Assembly (NCBI GenBank): GCA_037974665.1
Contig: CM075768.1
Coordinates: 13,011,001 to 13,075,000 of the forward strand
DNA length: 64,000 nucleotides
Direction: 5' to 3'
From: Ehretia macrophylla
Lineage: Eukaryota > Streptophyta > Magnoliopsida > Boraginales > Ehretiaceae
A program made the position numbers and the translations under genes. Shown piece by piece: positions 49,878 through 60,566 of this stretch (position 1 is the stretch's first letter; each line of letters begins with the position of its first letter). Below the pieces are notes generated by a model that had not been told where the DNA came from, searched no databases, and saw nothing but the letters and a program-made list of their open reading frames with translations.

Positions 49878-50327
49878 CGTGACTTGGACTCTCCTTCGCG
49901 GAGTTTTCTGGGGCTCGGGATCAAACTCGGTGAGTTTCGGATTTAAGGAACGATGCCCGTGTATGCAAAGCAAAATAAAATAGAGCTAAGTCCTAGAAGT
50001 AGAGACAGAAAATAAGCTAAGTATATTAACTAAATACAGAAAGTAAACTACGTACTTTAAATAAAGGCAGAAAGTAAACTAAGTACTGAAATGAATACGG
50101 AATTTAAACTAAGTACTTAAATTAAAGACATATATTTAAGTTAAGTATATTTGCAAGCTATTCTAACAAAGCATAATATAAACAGTTTATGCGCAAGTAT
50201 TATACAGACTAAACTATATGCAAATTACTTTACAAGTAGAATTTATACAATTTAACAAATATAGACAATAATTACAGTACTTAAAACAAGTTCACAAATA
50301 ATTCAAAAACTAAACTAGACCGTGCAT
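49878..50327 (-). other. Athila A leader between primer site and gag
   Basis: About 450 bases of AT-rich leader with imperfect repeats of AGTAAACTAAGTACTT (50030-50140). No ORF is supported. Confidence 0.5.
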
Positions 50328-50345
50328 TCCCCGGTAACGGCGCCA
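50328..50345 (-). other. Athila A primer-binding site (Asp tRNA type)
   Basis: On the - strand TGGCGCCGTTACCGGGGA, one base different from the usual plant tRNA-Asp complement. It lies six bases inside the 5' LTR end and fixes element orientation. Confidence 0.88.
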
Positions 50346-50351
50346 AAAACT

Positions 50352-52120
50352 TGATGCGTTCAAACGGTGCATTATAATTAGGTGCAAAATGACCAAGTTT
50401 TAATAACCCGTAAGTGCACGGAGCTTTGCAGTATAGTGTACTATGAGTGCAGAATCGTACCACAGGGAAACGCGTTAGCAAGTTGGTGAAGTAGTGTGTG
50501 GAAGTGTTAAAGCGGTAAGTGATAGTTTGTACAGGGCATTTGATTATACTACAACTAAATTAAACTAACTAAATATGAATACGAGGGGTAGTGATCTAGG
50601 GGTCGAATATGTAAATGAGGCAATTAATCTAGGCTCGGTATTCAAGATTATATGATTTTATGCAAGGGTTAATCTACAAGCATTTAACCTAATCAATTAA
50701 CTTAGCTTATTAAAATCCCGATTACTAACTCTGATGTAGGTGCTGTGCCATCTACGAGCATTGGAGCCATAATATGGAACTGTCTTTGTAACCTAGCATA
50801 AAAGGTCTGTTTCGACTAAGCAATCAACTTCTCCTTACTTGGACTAGAACTACGGTCTACTTAAAAGCATTACCTATAGTTCATGGAATCTAAGGTTGTC
50901 AAACTATTTTCGATTCACTATTAAAGCATGGATACATGGCGCGTAAGTAAAGCAATCATAACATCTACTGAAAAGCATTACGTTATGAAAGACAATATTT
51001 AATAGTAAAACAATCATACATCTACTGAAAAGCTTTGCATATGAAAGACAATACTAAATTAAAACAAGCCATGTATTGCATTTAAAGCGTATAATCTAAA
51101 TCCGAGACCGTATATTGAAAGACTAACATTTACAATATTCTCCCCTAGATATCAATCTACTCAGACATAATTGAATACGAATTATGTAAATAAAAGAGAG
51201 TCAAGAAAGGCTCCCCGTATTGACGAACGCGTATTTCTGATCCCAGAAATTTGAGCAGAGGTCTGACGCAAAGTAGTTATTCGGGCGGAGCTAATTTCTC
51301 CCGAATAAGAACTACTAGGGATAAGTTTCCCTCGAATAAGAACTGTCCTATTAAAAGCTATTCGGACAGAACCTCCCCCGGATAATAATTACTTTGGTCG
51401 GACTTCCCCCTAATAGTAGCTATTCGGGCAAAATTTCTCCGAATAAGAACTACCTAGGTAGGATTTCTCCCGTATCCTACTAATTAACTACGACTAAAAA
51501 GTAACTAGAATTAACTCAGAAATTGATTAAAAATAACCAAAATCCCAAATTAATTACAAAATTCGGAGGGAGGGGGGCTATTTATAGGCAAAATCTCAGA
51601 GGCGCGCTTTGGTTTCCCTCTAATCAGCGTGCGCCACATCAGCATTCTGAAAGATTCCGCAATGGGCGTTCGAGCTCCAAGAGGGCGCGCTCGAGCGCCA
51701 TTCTGCTCCATCGTTGACTTCGCGACACGTGTTTTCTTCTGGAACATGGTGGAATATTCTGGCATAGGGCGCTTAAGCGCCCTTTTGTTGAATTTTTGGA
51801 CTTGAATTTCTAATTTTGACTGAGCTTTAACCGAGTGTTGACCGAGGTATTTTCGGGCTATTTTTAGCATTCTGAGTCTGATTATGCGCTAGTTTCGGCC
51901 AAATTCTATCTTTATCAGCTTCATTCTTCCACCGTTCCACGTGCTTTCCCCATTGTCCACTTCTTGACTTGCATTTTTGGATTATTTTGGGTCTGAATTT
52001 CCACTTTACGGTATCATCCTACATTGCATCGAAAGTATCAAAGTGTTGCAATAATTCTAAGTTAATATGCAAATATAGTACAAATACCAAGGTTTGAGTG
52101 ATGCAAATACAGTCATATCA
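50352..52120 (-). mobile_element. Athila A 5' LTR
   Basis: 1769 bp, paired with 40584-42351. The TATA box (reverse strand) is at 51578-51588, with GC-rich GGCGCTCGAGCGC-like sequence upstream of it in element sense. Confidence 0.92.
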
Positions 52121-52269
52121 ATGCACATTTTCAAGAATATGAGAATTAAAGTTAGGAAATAAATGCAATCACTCAAGTAGACACATAACTATACGCAAAC
52201 ACTAAAATAACATATAATCATTTGAAATTAGATATATTATCTATATGTTAAGTCCAGGGTCTCACATTT

Positions 52270-52293
52270 TATATACCGACCGAGTTGCAATCA
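52270..52293 (+). mobile_element. Athila B 5' LTR, last 24 bases
   Basis: TATATACCGACCGAGTTGCAATCA continues the LTR interrupted at 34311. GCAATCA corresponds to the GCATCA end of the A LTR. Confidence 0.8.
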
Positions 52294-52299
52294 AGTTTT

Positions 52300-52317
52300 T
52301 GGTGCCATTGCCGTGGA
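52300..52317 (+). other. Athila B primer-binding site, mutated
   Basis: TGGTGCCATTGCCGTGGA, a decayed tRNA-Asp-type site preceded by AGTTTT as in A. Its substitutions are mostly C/G to T/A. Confidence 0.8.
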
Positions 52318-52602
52318 TGCATGATATTGTTTTTGATAAAGTGTTTTGAACTTGTTTTAATGTTTTATTTATTGTCTTTACTTTTAAATTTGAAAAAATC
52401 AGAAAAATACTTTATGTTTTATTTATCTAAATCGTGCTTTGATAATTGCTTGAGAAAAAATCTTTAAAGTACATTTCTTGTGTTGTTGTTTTTTGCATTT
52501 AAACTACACCAAGTTTGTATGCACGAGTGCTATTCCTTGAATCCAGAACTAGCCCCATTTGATCCCGAACCCAAGAGAATTTCTCGTAGAAGACTACAAT
52601 AC

Positions 52603-53887
52603 CCAATGGCTAACCAAGAGGAATATCTCCAAAACCTTCTACCTCTTACTATGGCTCTACCAATAAATCCACACGTAAACCCACAGATGACCTTACATCA
52701 ATACTTCTCGCCAGGTGATTACATTCTCGAGTTAGCCATAGCCCCTTCGGCTCTTGGCAATGTCAACTTTGAACTCAAAACAGGAACGATATTGATGCTT
52801 CCTTCCTTTTATGGGAGAAGAAACGAGAATCCTCATGCTCACATCGTTGATTTCCTTGAAACGTGTTCTACGCTTCACGTTCCTAATGTGAGCATAGAAA
52901 ACATTCAGCTACGGTTCTTCCCATTCTCGTTGAAAGATAAAGCCAAACAATGGCTATATTATCTTGACGTGGGAACCATCACATCCTTGGAAGAACTTAT
53001 TAAGAGATTCTCGCATCGATTCTTCCCAATGGTCAAAACTACTACCCTACGAACGAATATTATGACTTTTGCTCAATTTGATTTAAAGAAAATCCATGAA
53101 GCGTAGGAGAGATTCAATGATCTCTGAAATCAGTGTCCTCATCACGGATTTGAACTCCCCAAACTCTTACATTATTTCTTTAAAGGTCTTAATCCACAAC
53201 AAAAGATGATGGTTAATGCAATGAGTATTTGTGACTTTTATAATCTTACTGCAGATGATGCTTGGAGTGGAATTGAAAGCATAGCCGAAAACTCCCTCCA
53301 AAATACTACAACTGACAGAGGGAAAAGACATTCACAATTCTAAAAATAGGGCACTGTTTGACGTAAATTCCAATTGCAATCTAACTGACAAAGTGGATGC
53401 CCTTGCACAGCAAGTTGAAAAATTTATCACTTTAGGGTCTACCTCCTCATTAGCTCATCATAACCCAGAGATGTGTGCCATATGCTCCGCAATAGACCAT
53501 TCTACTCTGAATTACCCAATCGACTCACAATTCATCGAGTTCATGCAAGAATGGGTCTTTTCCACCCTAGGGTATATGCGAAATTATAATCCTTATTCCA
53601 ACACATATAACCCTGCATGGCAAGACTATCTCGCACTTTCTTGGCGACAAGAAAACCACAAGCCTCAATTTTCTCAGCAGCAATTCCAAAGGCCACAAAA
53701 TTTTAATCCTCTTGGTTTCTATCAAGTGCCAAAAGATAATCTGTTCAAAATGCAATGGAACAATCTCTCCGCTCTTCCTACTGCTCAGTCATCTTCTAAT
53801 GATAAGTTCGATAAACTTCTACAAGTGGTTCAAGTTGAACAACAATTGATTGCTAAACTTGAAAGCCAAATTGGGCAGTTGGCCTAA
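52603..53887 (+). pseudogene. gag: Athila B gag
   Basis: The frame is open upstream to 52480; MANQEEYLQN at 52603 is the likely start by comparison with A. It contains MTLHQYFSPGDY, NFELKTGTILMLPSFYG, HAHIVDFLETCSTLH, FSLKDKAKQWLYYLD and FPMVKTTTLRTNI. A TAG at 53104-53106 interrupts a conserved stretch; the sequence then changes frame and resumes at 53393 with a knuckle-like CAICSAIDHSTLNYP and a glutamine-rich C-terminus ending near 53887. It is followed by protease in a different frame. Broken by a stop and at least one frameshift. Confidence 0.82.
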
Positions 53888-53991
53888 CCTCTAAACATGA
53901 AAGACGAAGGTAAGCTCCCGTACTACACCATGGAAAATCCACGTGGACAATGCAATAATGTTCAATCGGAAAGGCCAAGAAAAAACTAAGG

Positions 53992-54760
53992 TTGTCACAA
54001 CCCTTAGGAGCAAAAAAGGATAACCATATTGGGGAAACAAGTCATAATACTCTCGAGGAAATAGAGGAGGACGCTGATATTGAGGAGCAAAAAGATAGTG
54101 TCGATGACTCCCATAAGAATGAAAATCAAATGGTAGAGCCTATAGTAGAAAGTCCATCTCAAGTACTATATCCTACAACCTTGACTCGACCAAAGCCTAG
54201 TGAGAATCCTAAAAGTCTGAGGGATTTAGAACACCTGAAAGATATTAAGATCAACCTGCCACTAGTAGAAGTGATCCAGCAAATACCGGCTTATGCCAAG
54301 TTTTTGAAAGACTTATGTGTCAAAAAGAGACGGACCACTTATATACCAAAAAGGGTCAATCTTATTAAAAATGTTAGCAACATCTATACTAGGGGATTGC
54401 CCCCAAAGTTTAGTGATTCAAGAGCTTTTATCATCCCTTGTATAATTAAGGATCAACGAATAGAAAAAGCTTTGCTCAACTTGGGATCAAGTGTTAACCT
54501 TATTCTATACACAATCTATCAAAGATTAGGTCTAGGAGAGTTGACACCGACTAATGTCACCCTCCAATTAGCGGATTGATCTGAGAGAAGACCTAGAAGA
54601 ATAGTGGAAGATGTGCTTGTGAGGGTTGAGGAATTCTTATTCCCCGTTGATTGTATTATGCTAGATATGGTCTCAGGACCTGATAATAGAAATACCACTC
54701 TTGTCCTATTAGGCAGGCCATTCTTAGCAACAATTGATGTGTCATCTAATGCAGGACAGA
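53992..54760 (+). pseudogene. Athila B protease region
   Basis: An acidic linker (…EEIEEDADIEEQ…) leads to KDLCVKKRRTTY, RGLPPKFSDSRAF and ALLNLGSSVNL. The active-site Asp of the D-L-G-S motif is Asn, so even a translated protein could not cut. LGELTPTNVTLQLAD precedes a TGA at 54577-54579; homology continues with RRPRRIVEDVLV and LLGRPFLAT to about 54740. Confidence 0.82.
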
Positions 54761-54761
54761 C

Positions 54762-55859
54762 ATGATTAAGCTAACATTTGAGAATATGCGCACTAAGTTG
54801 AATGTAACAGATGTGGCCAATAGGTTAAATCGGGATAATGATGATGACTGTTTTCATTTAGATATTATTGATACATGTATAGAGGAACATGCCCAATTAC
54901 TCATAACTCCTGAGGAAGAGATTAGAGAGCTGGAACGGCTCTTATATCACTGCAGTATTTCACCTGAAATTGTTGCTTCTACTTCTCTCATGATCGATCT
55001 GGGTAAGGCCAATCAGGTCACAATTACCCCATTTGAAGAGTCTGATTTCCCTAAAATTGAGTCTCCACCTTCTTTGGAGCTTAAACCATTGGGTAAAAAC
55101 TTGAAGTATGTCTATCTCGGACCTGATGAATTTTTGCCAGTGATAATTGCCTTAGACTTGACTTCTGGTCGTGAAGGAAAGTTAATAGAAGTTTTGTGCA
55201 AACATAAAACAACTATAGGATGGACCATAGATGATTTAAAGGGAATAGATCCAATTGTTTATATGCATCGGATTCATCCTAAGAAGGGTGCTACTCCTTC
55301 TCGAGAAATGCAAAGAAGACTAAACCTAAACATGAGTGAGGTTGTCCTCAAAGAAATCATTAAACTTCTTGATGCTGGTATCATTTACCTGATATCGGAC
55401 AACTCATGGGTTAGTCCAATTCAGGTTGTGCCTAAAATGTCTGGGATCACAATGGTCCTTAATGATAAAGGTGAGATCATTCCCACATACACTACCACTG
55501 GTTGGCGTGTCTGTATTGATTATAAAAAGCTCAATACCAAGACTAGGAAAGATTACTTCTTTTTACCCTTTCTTGATCAGTTACTAAATAGAGTAGCCGG
55601 GCAGGGCTACTACTACTTTTTAGATGGGTATTTCGAGTATAATCAGATTCCAGTCTTCCCTGAAGACCAAGAAAAGACGATGTTCACTTGTCCTTACAGG
55701 ACCTTTGCTTATTGTCGCATACCTTTCGGTTTATGCAATGCATTTACAACCTTTCAAAGGTGTATAATGGCTATTTTTTCTGACATGATTGATAAGTTTC
55801 TGGAAGTATTTATGGATGACTTCTTGGTTTTTGGAGCTACATTTTATGAGTGTCTCACA
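54762..55859 (+). pseudogene. pol: Athila B reverse transcriptase, truncated by element F
   Basis: It reads openly from 54762: linker (EEEIRELERLLYHCSIS, LKYVYLGPDEFLPVI, IGWTIDDLKGIDP), then RT with ISDNSWVSPIQVVPK, GWRVCIDYKKLN, FLPFLDQL, YYFLDGYFEYNQI, PFGLCNAFTTFQ and the catalytic FMDD near 55812. Homology to A ends at ECLT, exactly where the LTR of F begins at 55860; the last ~28 codons of the open frame are LTR sequence. The rest of B's pol must lie beyond F, outside the window. Confidence 0.88.
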
Positions 55860-58360
55860 TGTGACGCCCGAGATTTCTTTTCACTTTCATACGTAACTGT
55901 TGCATATCTCTTTGAGCATTTTAATGTGCATTTCTTTTCTTGATTATTTGCTTTATTAGAGGTTACTATTCATAAAAAATCAACTATCTAGTTTGCTCGA
56001 ATTGTTATTTTTCCTAGATAGTATAACTTATAAAAGGAATCGAGAACTTGAGGTTTTGGGCTTTGGAGGCCGAGAACATGCGTTAGGAAAATAAAACTTG
56101 TTTTGCTTGAATAATGAAACATTAAAATAGTGCTAGAATTAAACTAGTTACTTTAATTGGAGTTTTGACTTAATTTGACCAAGTCTTGTGAGTTTTTTTA
56201 CACTAAAATAACCTACCTACATATAATATATATACATAACATTACATATACATGTAAAATACATACAAAACAAATTAGATAATCCCCAAATTGTCCCCCC
56301 TACCCGACAACAACAAGGAGAAAAAAAGAAGGAGAAATTTCATCCAGGTTTGCAACTTGATCTTGGGGTGATTTTGGAGCTAACTAGGGCTTCTACAATT
56401 TGCCTAAACCATGTACAAGTGAGGGAGTTTGCATATTTGGGCATTTTAAAGTTGATGTTATGTTATTGAAGTTTTTGATTTGTTGGTTATAACTTGTGTA
56501 ATGCTTGAATATGGTGAAATACCTTCCCCACATGCTATATGGACCTTACTTGAGTAGTATAATAGCTTGCTTTGTGTATTAATGCATATGATCACATGTA
56601 GGAGAAGATGAATAGTACCTATTTCTAGGGTTTTGCTATAAATTGTTAATTAGATTGATCTCATGTTTCCTAGAGGTGCTAGAGATATTAATAAACATAG
56701 ATCTAACATTTTATGAACTTAGAGTGCTCGGAATTTGGATAAAATGTGAATTTAGCTAATTTTAAAAAGGGGTTTCTTCGTAAAACGTAATCCGGGCACG
56801 TTTGAACCTTAGATTAGGTATCCATGGGGCATGGAAGCACTTTTGGTACTTTCGTTGCATTAAATTGGGGCCCAGTTAGGGTAGTTGTAGTTCAAATCTA
56901 CTCGGGGCCTTCCCAAGTTTTCATCTCCAAAGCGGGTTTTTAGGGCTTAGGTAGGTGTCTTTTGGTATCCTTAGGGATGTAGTATGGTTGGATTATAGAA
57001 TTGAAACCTTGAATTGCATATGGAAGTAAAATTGGCTAGTTGTTAAAGGGGAAAATGTGAGATTTGGTTGCTTTAGTGCTTAAATGAGCTTGTAGTTGCT
57101 TGTCATGTGTCTACATGCACGTCCAAGATATATTCAAGTTATTTGTAGAGTTTTTTGGGAAATATGTTATTTGCCCGTATGTGTTATACAATTAATTAAT
57201 GTGTAAAAGTTTATATTGTGATTAATTGCGAGAGCGACCTCTTTTGTCGTCCCTTATATGTGATACTTAATAATTGTGGTTCTCGTGATCGTGACTCGGA
57301 GTTGCACAACCTTCACAGATATGGTAGTGTCGAGAAACTCCAAGCAGCGTCAGGCTGTCGGTCTCCCTCGACTACCATGGTACCTATTCCTTTTCTCGTT
57401 GAGTATAGTCCACTACCCCAGAGGCGTGGTTCACCTTGTTGGGGCATATGGATCTACTTCAGGAGAAATGGGTTGTAGGATCGGGGTATATCCGGAGTAC
57501 CCTATTTGGAGGAATAAGGGGTTTGTGGGCACTCGCTTGAAGATCATGGCTAGTGGTTCGAGATTAAAGACAAGAAGATGAACCGTATCCTTTTTATATG
57601 TGTTTATATAGTTGTTCAATTAGCTTGTTATATTGTGTTATCTGTGTTATTACCTTTGTTGCATTGCACAAAAACTTTTGCGAAAACACTCCGGTTTACT
57701 GTATCCCCTCCCTCACTGGGTAACTTTGTTGCTCACTCCTTTTTTAACATGGTTTAGGAGAAGTTGATGTGAATCCCCAGCTTGTAGCTGTAGAAGAAGA
57801 AGAAGTCCAAGTAGAGCAGCTTCCTTGATTGCTTGTGTGCCGAGATTGGATGTTATGTGCTGACTATGTGAAGTACTGCTTGTTGACCATTTTGAGACTG
57901 TTGTGGTCTTGTATGTAGTTATGTTGAATTTGAAAACTTGTAAGTAAGTCACAGTCTCGGATGTTGTGGGAGTAGTTGGCATGTAATAGTTTATGGTAGA
58001 CTTTACTACTTTTGTTTGCATGCTTGTGTGTTATAGGATGAAAGACTAGATATATAAGTAAAGCTTGTGAATATAACTAGAGTGGTATGATAAGTAAGTT
58101 ATGACTTAGAGTTTCTATAAATATGTCTTGCATGCCTGTATGTTATACTATTGTTGAGTTCCAAGGCTCAGATGGCCTTGAGGAGTTTGTTGAATATGTT
58201 GACAGTGGAGGATGGGATTGTATAATAAGGTTAGGATATGAATTGGTGGTTATATGTATTTGTTTGCATGTAAGCAGTTAACCACAGTACAGAGGAGACT
58301 ATGTCCGTGTAACGGGTTCGATCTTAACCTATAGCGTGGGGTTGGGTACGGGGCATTACA
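55860..58360 (+). mobile_element. Tekay-like element F, 5' LTR
   Basis: It starts TGTGACGCCCGAG and ends GGGGCATTACA, 2501 bp, inserted in the RT of B; TCACA (55855-55859) would be the left target duplication. It has the family palindrome (57483-57503), the CCTCCCTCACTGGG block (57706) and the CAAGGC-GCCTTG hairpin (58162-58180). It is the reference copy for the solo LTRs of the window. Small ORFs near 57218-57581 are LTR sequence. Confidence 0.9.
58162..58180 (+). other. Conserved LTR hairpin CAAGGC-N7-GCCTTG
   Basis: A 19-bp inverted repeat about 180 bases before the LTR end. Relatives occur near 1761-1778, 4311, 7312, 34510 and 35541 in other LTRs of the family. Confidence 0.7.
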
Positions 58361-58366
58361 CTTAGG

Positions 58367-58380
58367 TGGTATCAGAGCTA
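58367..58380 (+). other. Element F primer-binding site (initiator Met tRNA)
   Basis: TGGTATCAGAGCTA, six bases after the LTR end. Confidence 0.9.
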
Positions 58381-58697
58381 TTTGAATGCATGAGCCGGGA
58401 TAAGTTCCTCAGTTTGTGGGGGTAGAGGTCCTTATGTGATAGTTGAATTTTGTGATTGTGTGATTATTTTACTATCTAAGTGATTATTTGGGTGATTGAT
58501 TGACTATGTGGAAACATGCAAGGATGTAAAAAGAAGTGTCTAATGTATGATATTGTGTGAACATGAAAGGTTTAGAGTATGATGCATGTTAAGTGCTTAT
58601 ATGCTATCTTATGTGCTCAAGATGTTTGAAATATGAATAAGTTATCTCTTATGCTATCTATTTGCCTATTATAACACTGGACTCTTCTACTATTGAG

Positions 58698-59783
58698 ATG
58701 AGGAGGGGAAGGCTGAGAAGGCGGCCGGAGGAAGCTCTGAGGCAGGATGCACCTGGACAGGATGCTGGGGTAGCCGAGAATGTTCCACCCGGGCAGGAAC
58801 CCACCAATACACAAGTTATGGCCACAATGGCTACAACAATTAATTATCTCACTCAGTTTATGACTCAGCAGGGTCAAGCTGGAATCGGTAAGGGAAACCC
58901 GGGAGTTAGAGCCAAGGGCAATGGAACTATAGGGGGTAATTTGCTTGATAAATTTCTGCATCACGGGGCATACAGCTTTTATGAGGAACCCAATGACATG
59001 AAGGCGAAAATATGGTTGAATAAATTTGAGAAAGTTGATATTGTACTTGAGCGTAATAACAAGAAAAAGATCGCTTATGCAGTATTCTTGCTTGAAAGGG
59101 ACACCGAAGAATGGTGGCGTACTGTTAGGGAGAAATGGGATACCAAGAGGGTACAACATTCATGGGCTGACTTTGTTCGGGAATTCAGGGACAAGTATGT
59201 ATCAGTGGTAGCTCGTGAAAGACACCAGGAAGAATTCATATATTTGAGACAAGAAAATATGACTGTTGATCAGTACGAGGCTACATTTACTAGACTCTCC
59301 CGTTATATGCCAGCTTTAGTGCTACCTAAGGACATGAGGATTCAGAGCTTTATCAGGGGTCTGAGAGATGATATTCAGCTTAATTTGTCTTCGCAGGATT
59401 ATCCTAATTATGTTGCAGCTGTTAGGGTCGTATCGAGATTTGAGAAATACAAGGCATATTTATTGGTAAAGTCCAGTCAACTGAGTAAACGGTAGTATTA
59501 GTCCCAGAGTCGGGGCTATCAAAGACAGTATCAACAGCCTGTTCAGGTTCAACAGCACAGGCAGACTTAGAGTTACCCGGGGCCAACCCAGACTCAGTCA
59601 CAGATGAGGCCAGCTCAGAGCCAGTTGTAGAGTCAAACACAGACCCGACCTGTTGCCGCTAGATCTCAACAAGGTAGCACTGCTACATCCACTTAGAAAG
59701 CTCTTACAGGAGGCACTACTGCAAGGAAAAACCAACAGTGCAGTCACTGTAATCGTAAGGGCCATACAGAGGCAAAGTATTAG
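58698..59783 (+). pseudogene. gag: Element F gag with zinc knuckles
   Basis: ATG at 58698 (MRRGRLRRRPEE) is preferred over the in-frame ATG at 58662 because chromovirus gags start with such a basic run. The capsid part reads LLDKFLHHGAYSF, AKIWLNKFEKV, YAVFLLERDTEEWW, WADFVREFRDKYV and YEATFTRLSRYMP up to TAG at 59493. The same frame then continues through a glutamine-rich tail broken by TAG at 59499, 59568, 59628 and 59694 to a knuckle CSHCNRKGHTEAK, followed by Tyr and TAG (59781) where Cys and Trp are usual. It is inactive. Confidence 0.85.
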
Positions 59784-60566
59784 AAGAAGTTGAGTCGGTG
59801 CATTGGTTGTGGTAGCGATCAGCACAGGGCTAGAGATTGTCCTAGGTTCAAGCAGGGACAAGGTCAGACATCCGGCCAGAGTGTTCAAACCAGAGCTTCA
59901 GGTACAACACCAGTTCCGCGAGGCCAGGCACGAGTATTTGCTTTGGGCCAGGAGGAGCTCCCTGATACGACTGTGGTGGTAGAAGGTATTTTTCTTATTA
60001 ATAGTCAACCGGTAGTAGTTTTGATTGACACCGGGGCTATATATTCTTTTATCACTCCTATATGTGCACAATCTACTACTTTAAAAGTTGATAAATTGCT
60101 GTATAAAATTGAAGTAGGTAATCCTATGGGTACGAAATTCATTACGGAGTCTATGTGTAAAAATTGTGATATTTGCATTGAGGGGTGCATGTATCCTGTT
60201 AACTTGATTATCTTACCATTCTGAGACTTTAAAGTTATTTTGGGGATAGATTGGTTAGGTCGGTATTATGCTTATCTGGATTGTAGAAGGAAAATTGTGA
60301 CCTTAGAAATACCTGAACAACCTGTCATTAAAATTGTTGGAAGTCGGAAATCCACAAGGACTCGCATAATTTCTTCCATTAAAGCTACAAAAATGTTAAG
60401 TAAAGGGTGCGAAACATATCTAGCTTACTTAATTAATCAGCCTGGGGATAAACTGAAATTAAATGAAGTGCCTGTTGTAAAAGACTTTCCGGGAGTATTT
60501 CCTAAAGAATTACCTGGATTACCACGTGACCGAGAAATAGAATTTATAATTGATCTGTTGCAATGA
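59784..60566 (+). pseudogene. Element F second zinc knuckle and protease
   Basis: In the same frame as gag. It has an intact C-X2-C-X4-H-X4-C knuckle (CIGCGSDQHRARDC), then a linker and the aspartic protease with VLIDTGA (Asp at 60027-60029). The ILPF segment is followed by TGA (60222) and DFKVILGIDWLGRY, typical of the chromovirus protease end. It ends at TGA 60564 at the junction to RT. The protease core itself is uninterrupted from 59790 to 60221. Confidence 0.85.

Larger units (their letters stand above)
40584..52120 (-). mobile_element. Athila-type Ty3/gypsy retrotransposon A, complete
   Basis: An 11.5-kb element with two LTRs (40584-42351 and 50352-52120), TG...CA ends, a perfect ATGCA target duplication (40579-40583 and 52121-52125), a tRNA-Asp-type primer site, gag, protease, RT, RNase H and integrase in order, and a purine-rich tract before the 3' LTR. 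Over the first ~270 bases the LTRs differ at roughly 18 sites (about 6-7%), so it is not a recent insertion. Its genes carry several stops. It sits inside solo LTR d, in opposite orientation to the related element B. Confidence 0.92.
34312..52264 (-). mobile_element. Solo Tekay-like LTR (d), hosting solo LTR e and Athila A
   Basis: It begins TGTAACAGCCCAATCCC at 34312 and ends GGGTCTCA at 52264, with the 5-bp duplication CATTT at 34307-34311 and 52265-52269. Removing the nested elements leaves about 4.0 kb with no gag-pol, so it is a solo LTR, the longest of its family here. It shares a CCTCACCTTTT...GAATTTAGCCAAGA block (38240) with LTR c. It splits the 5' LTR of Athila B 24 bases before its end. 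The sequence 37750-40578 is AT-rich with no credible gene. Confidence 0.82.

Noticed and set aside
58617-59159. 180-codon ORF on the - strand over element F gag
   Set aside because: It is antisense to a recognised gag and shows no domain of its own.
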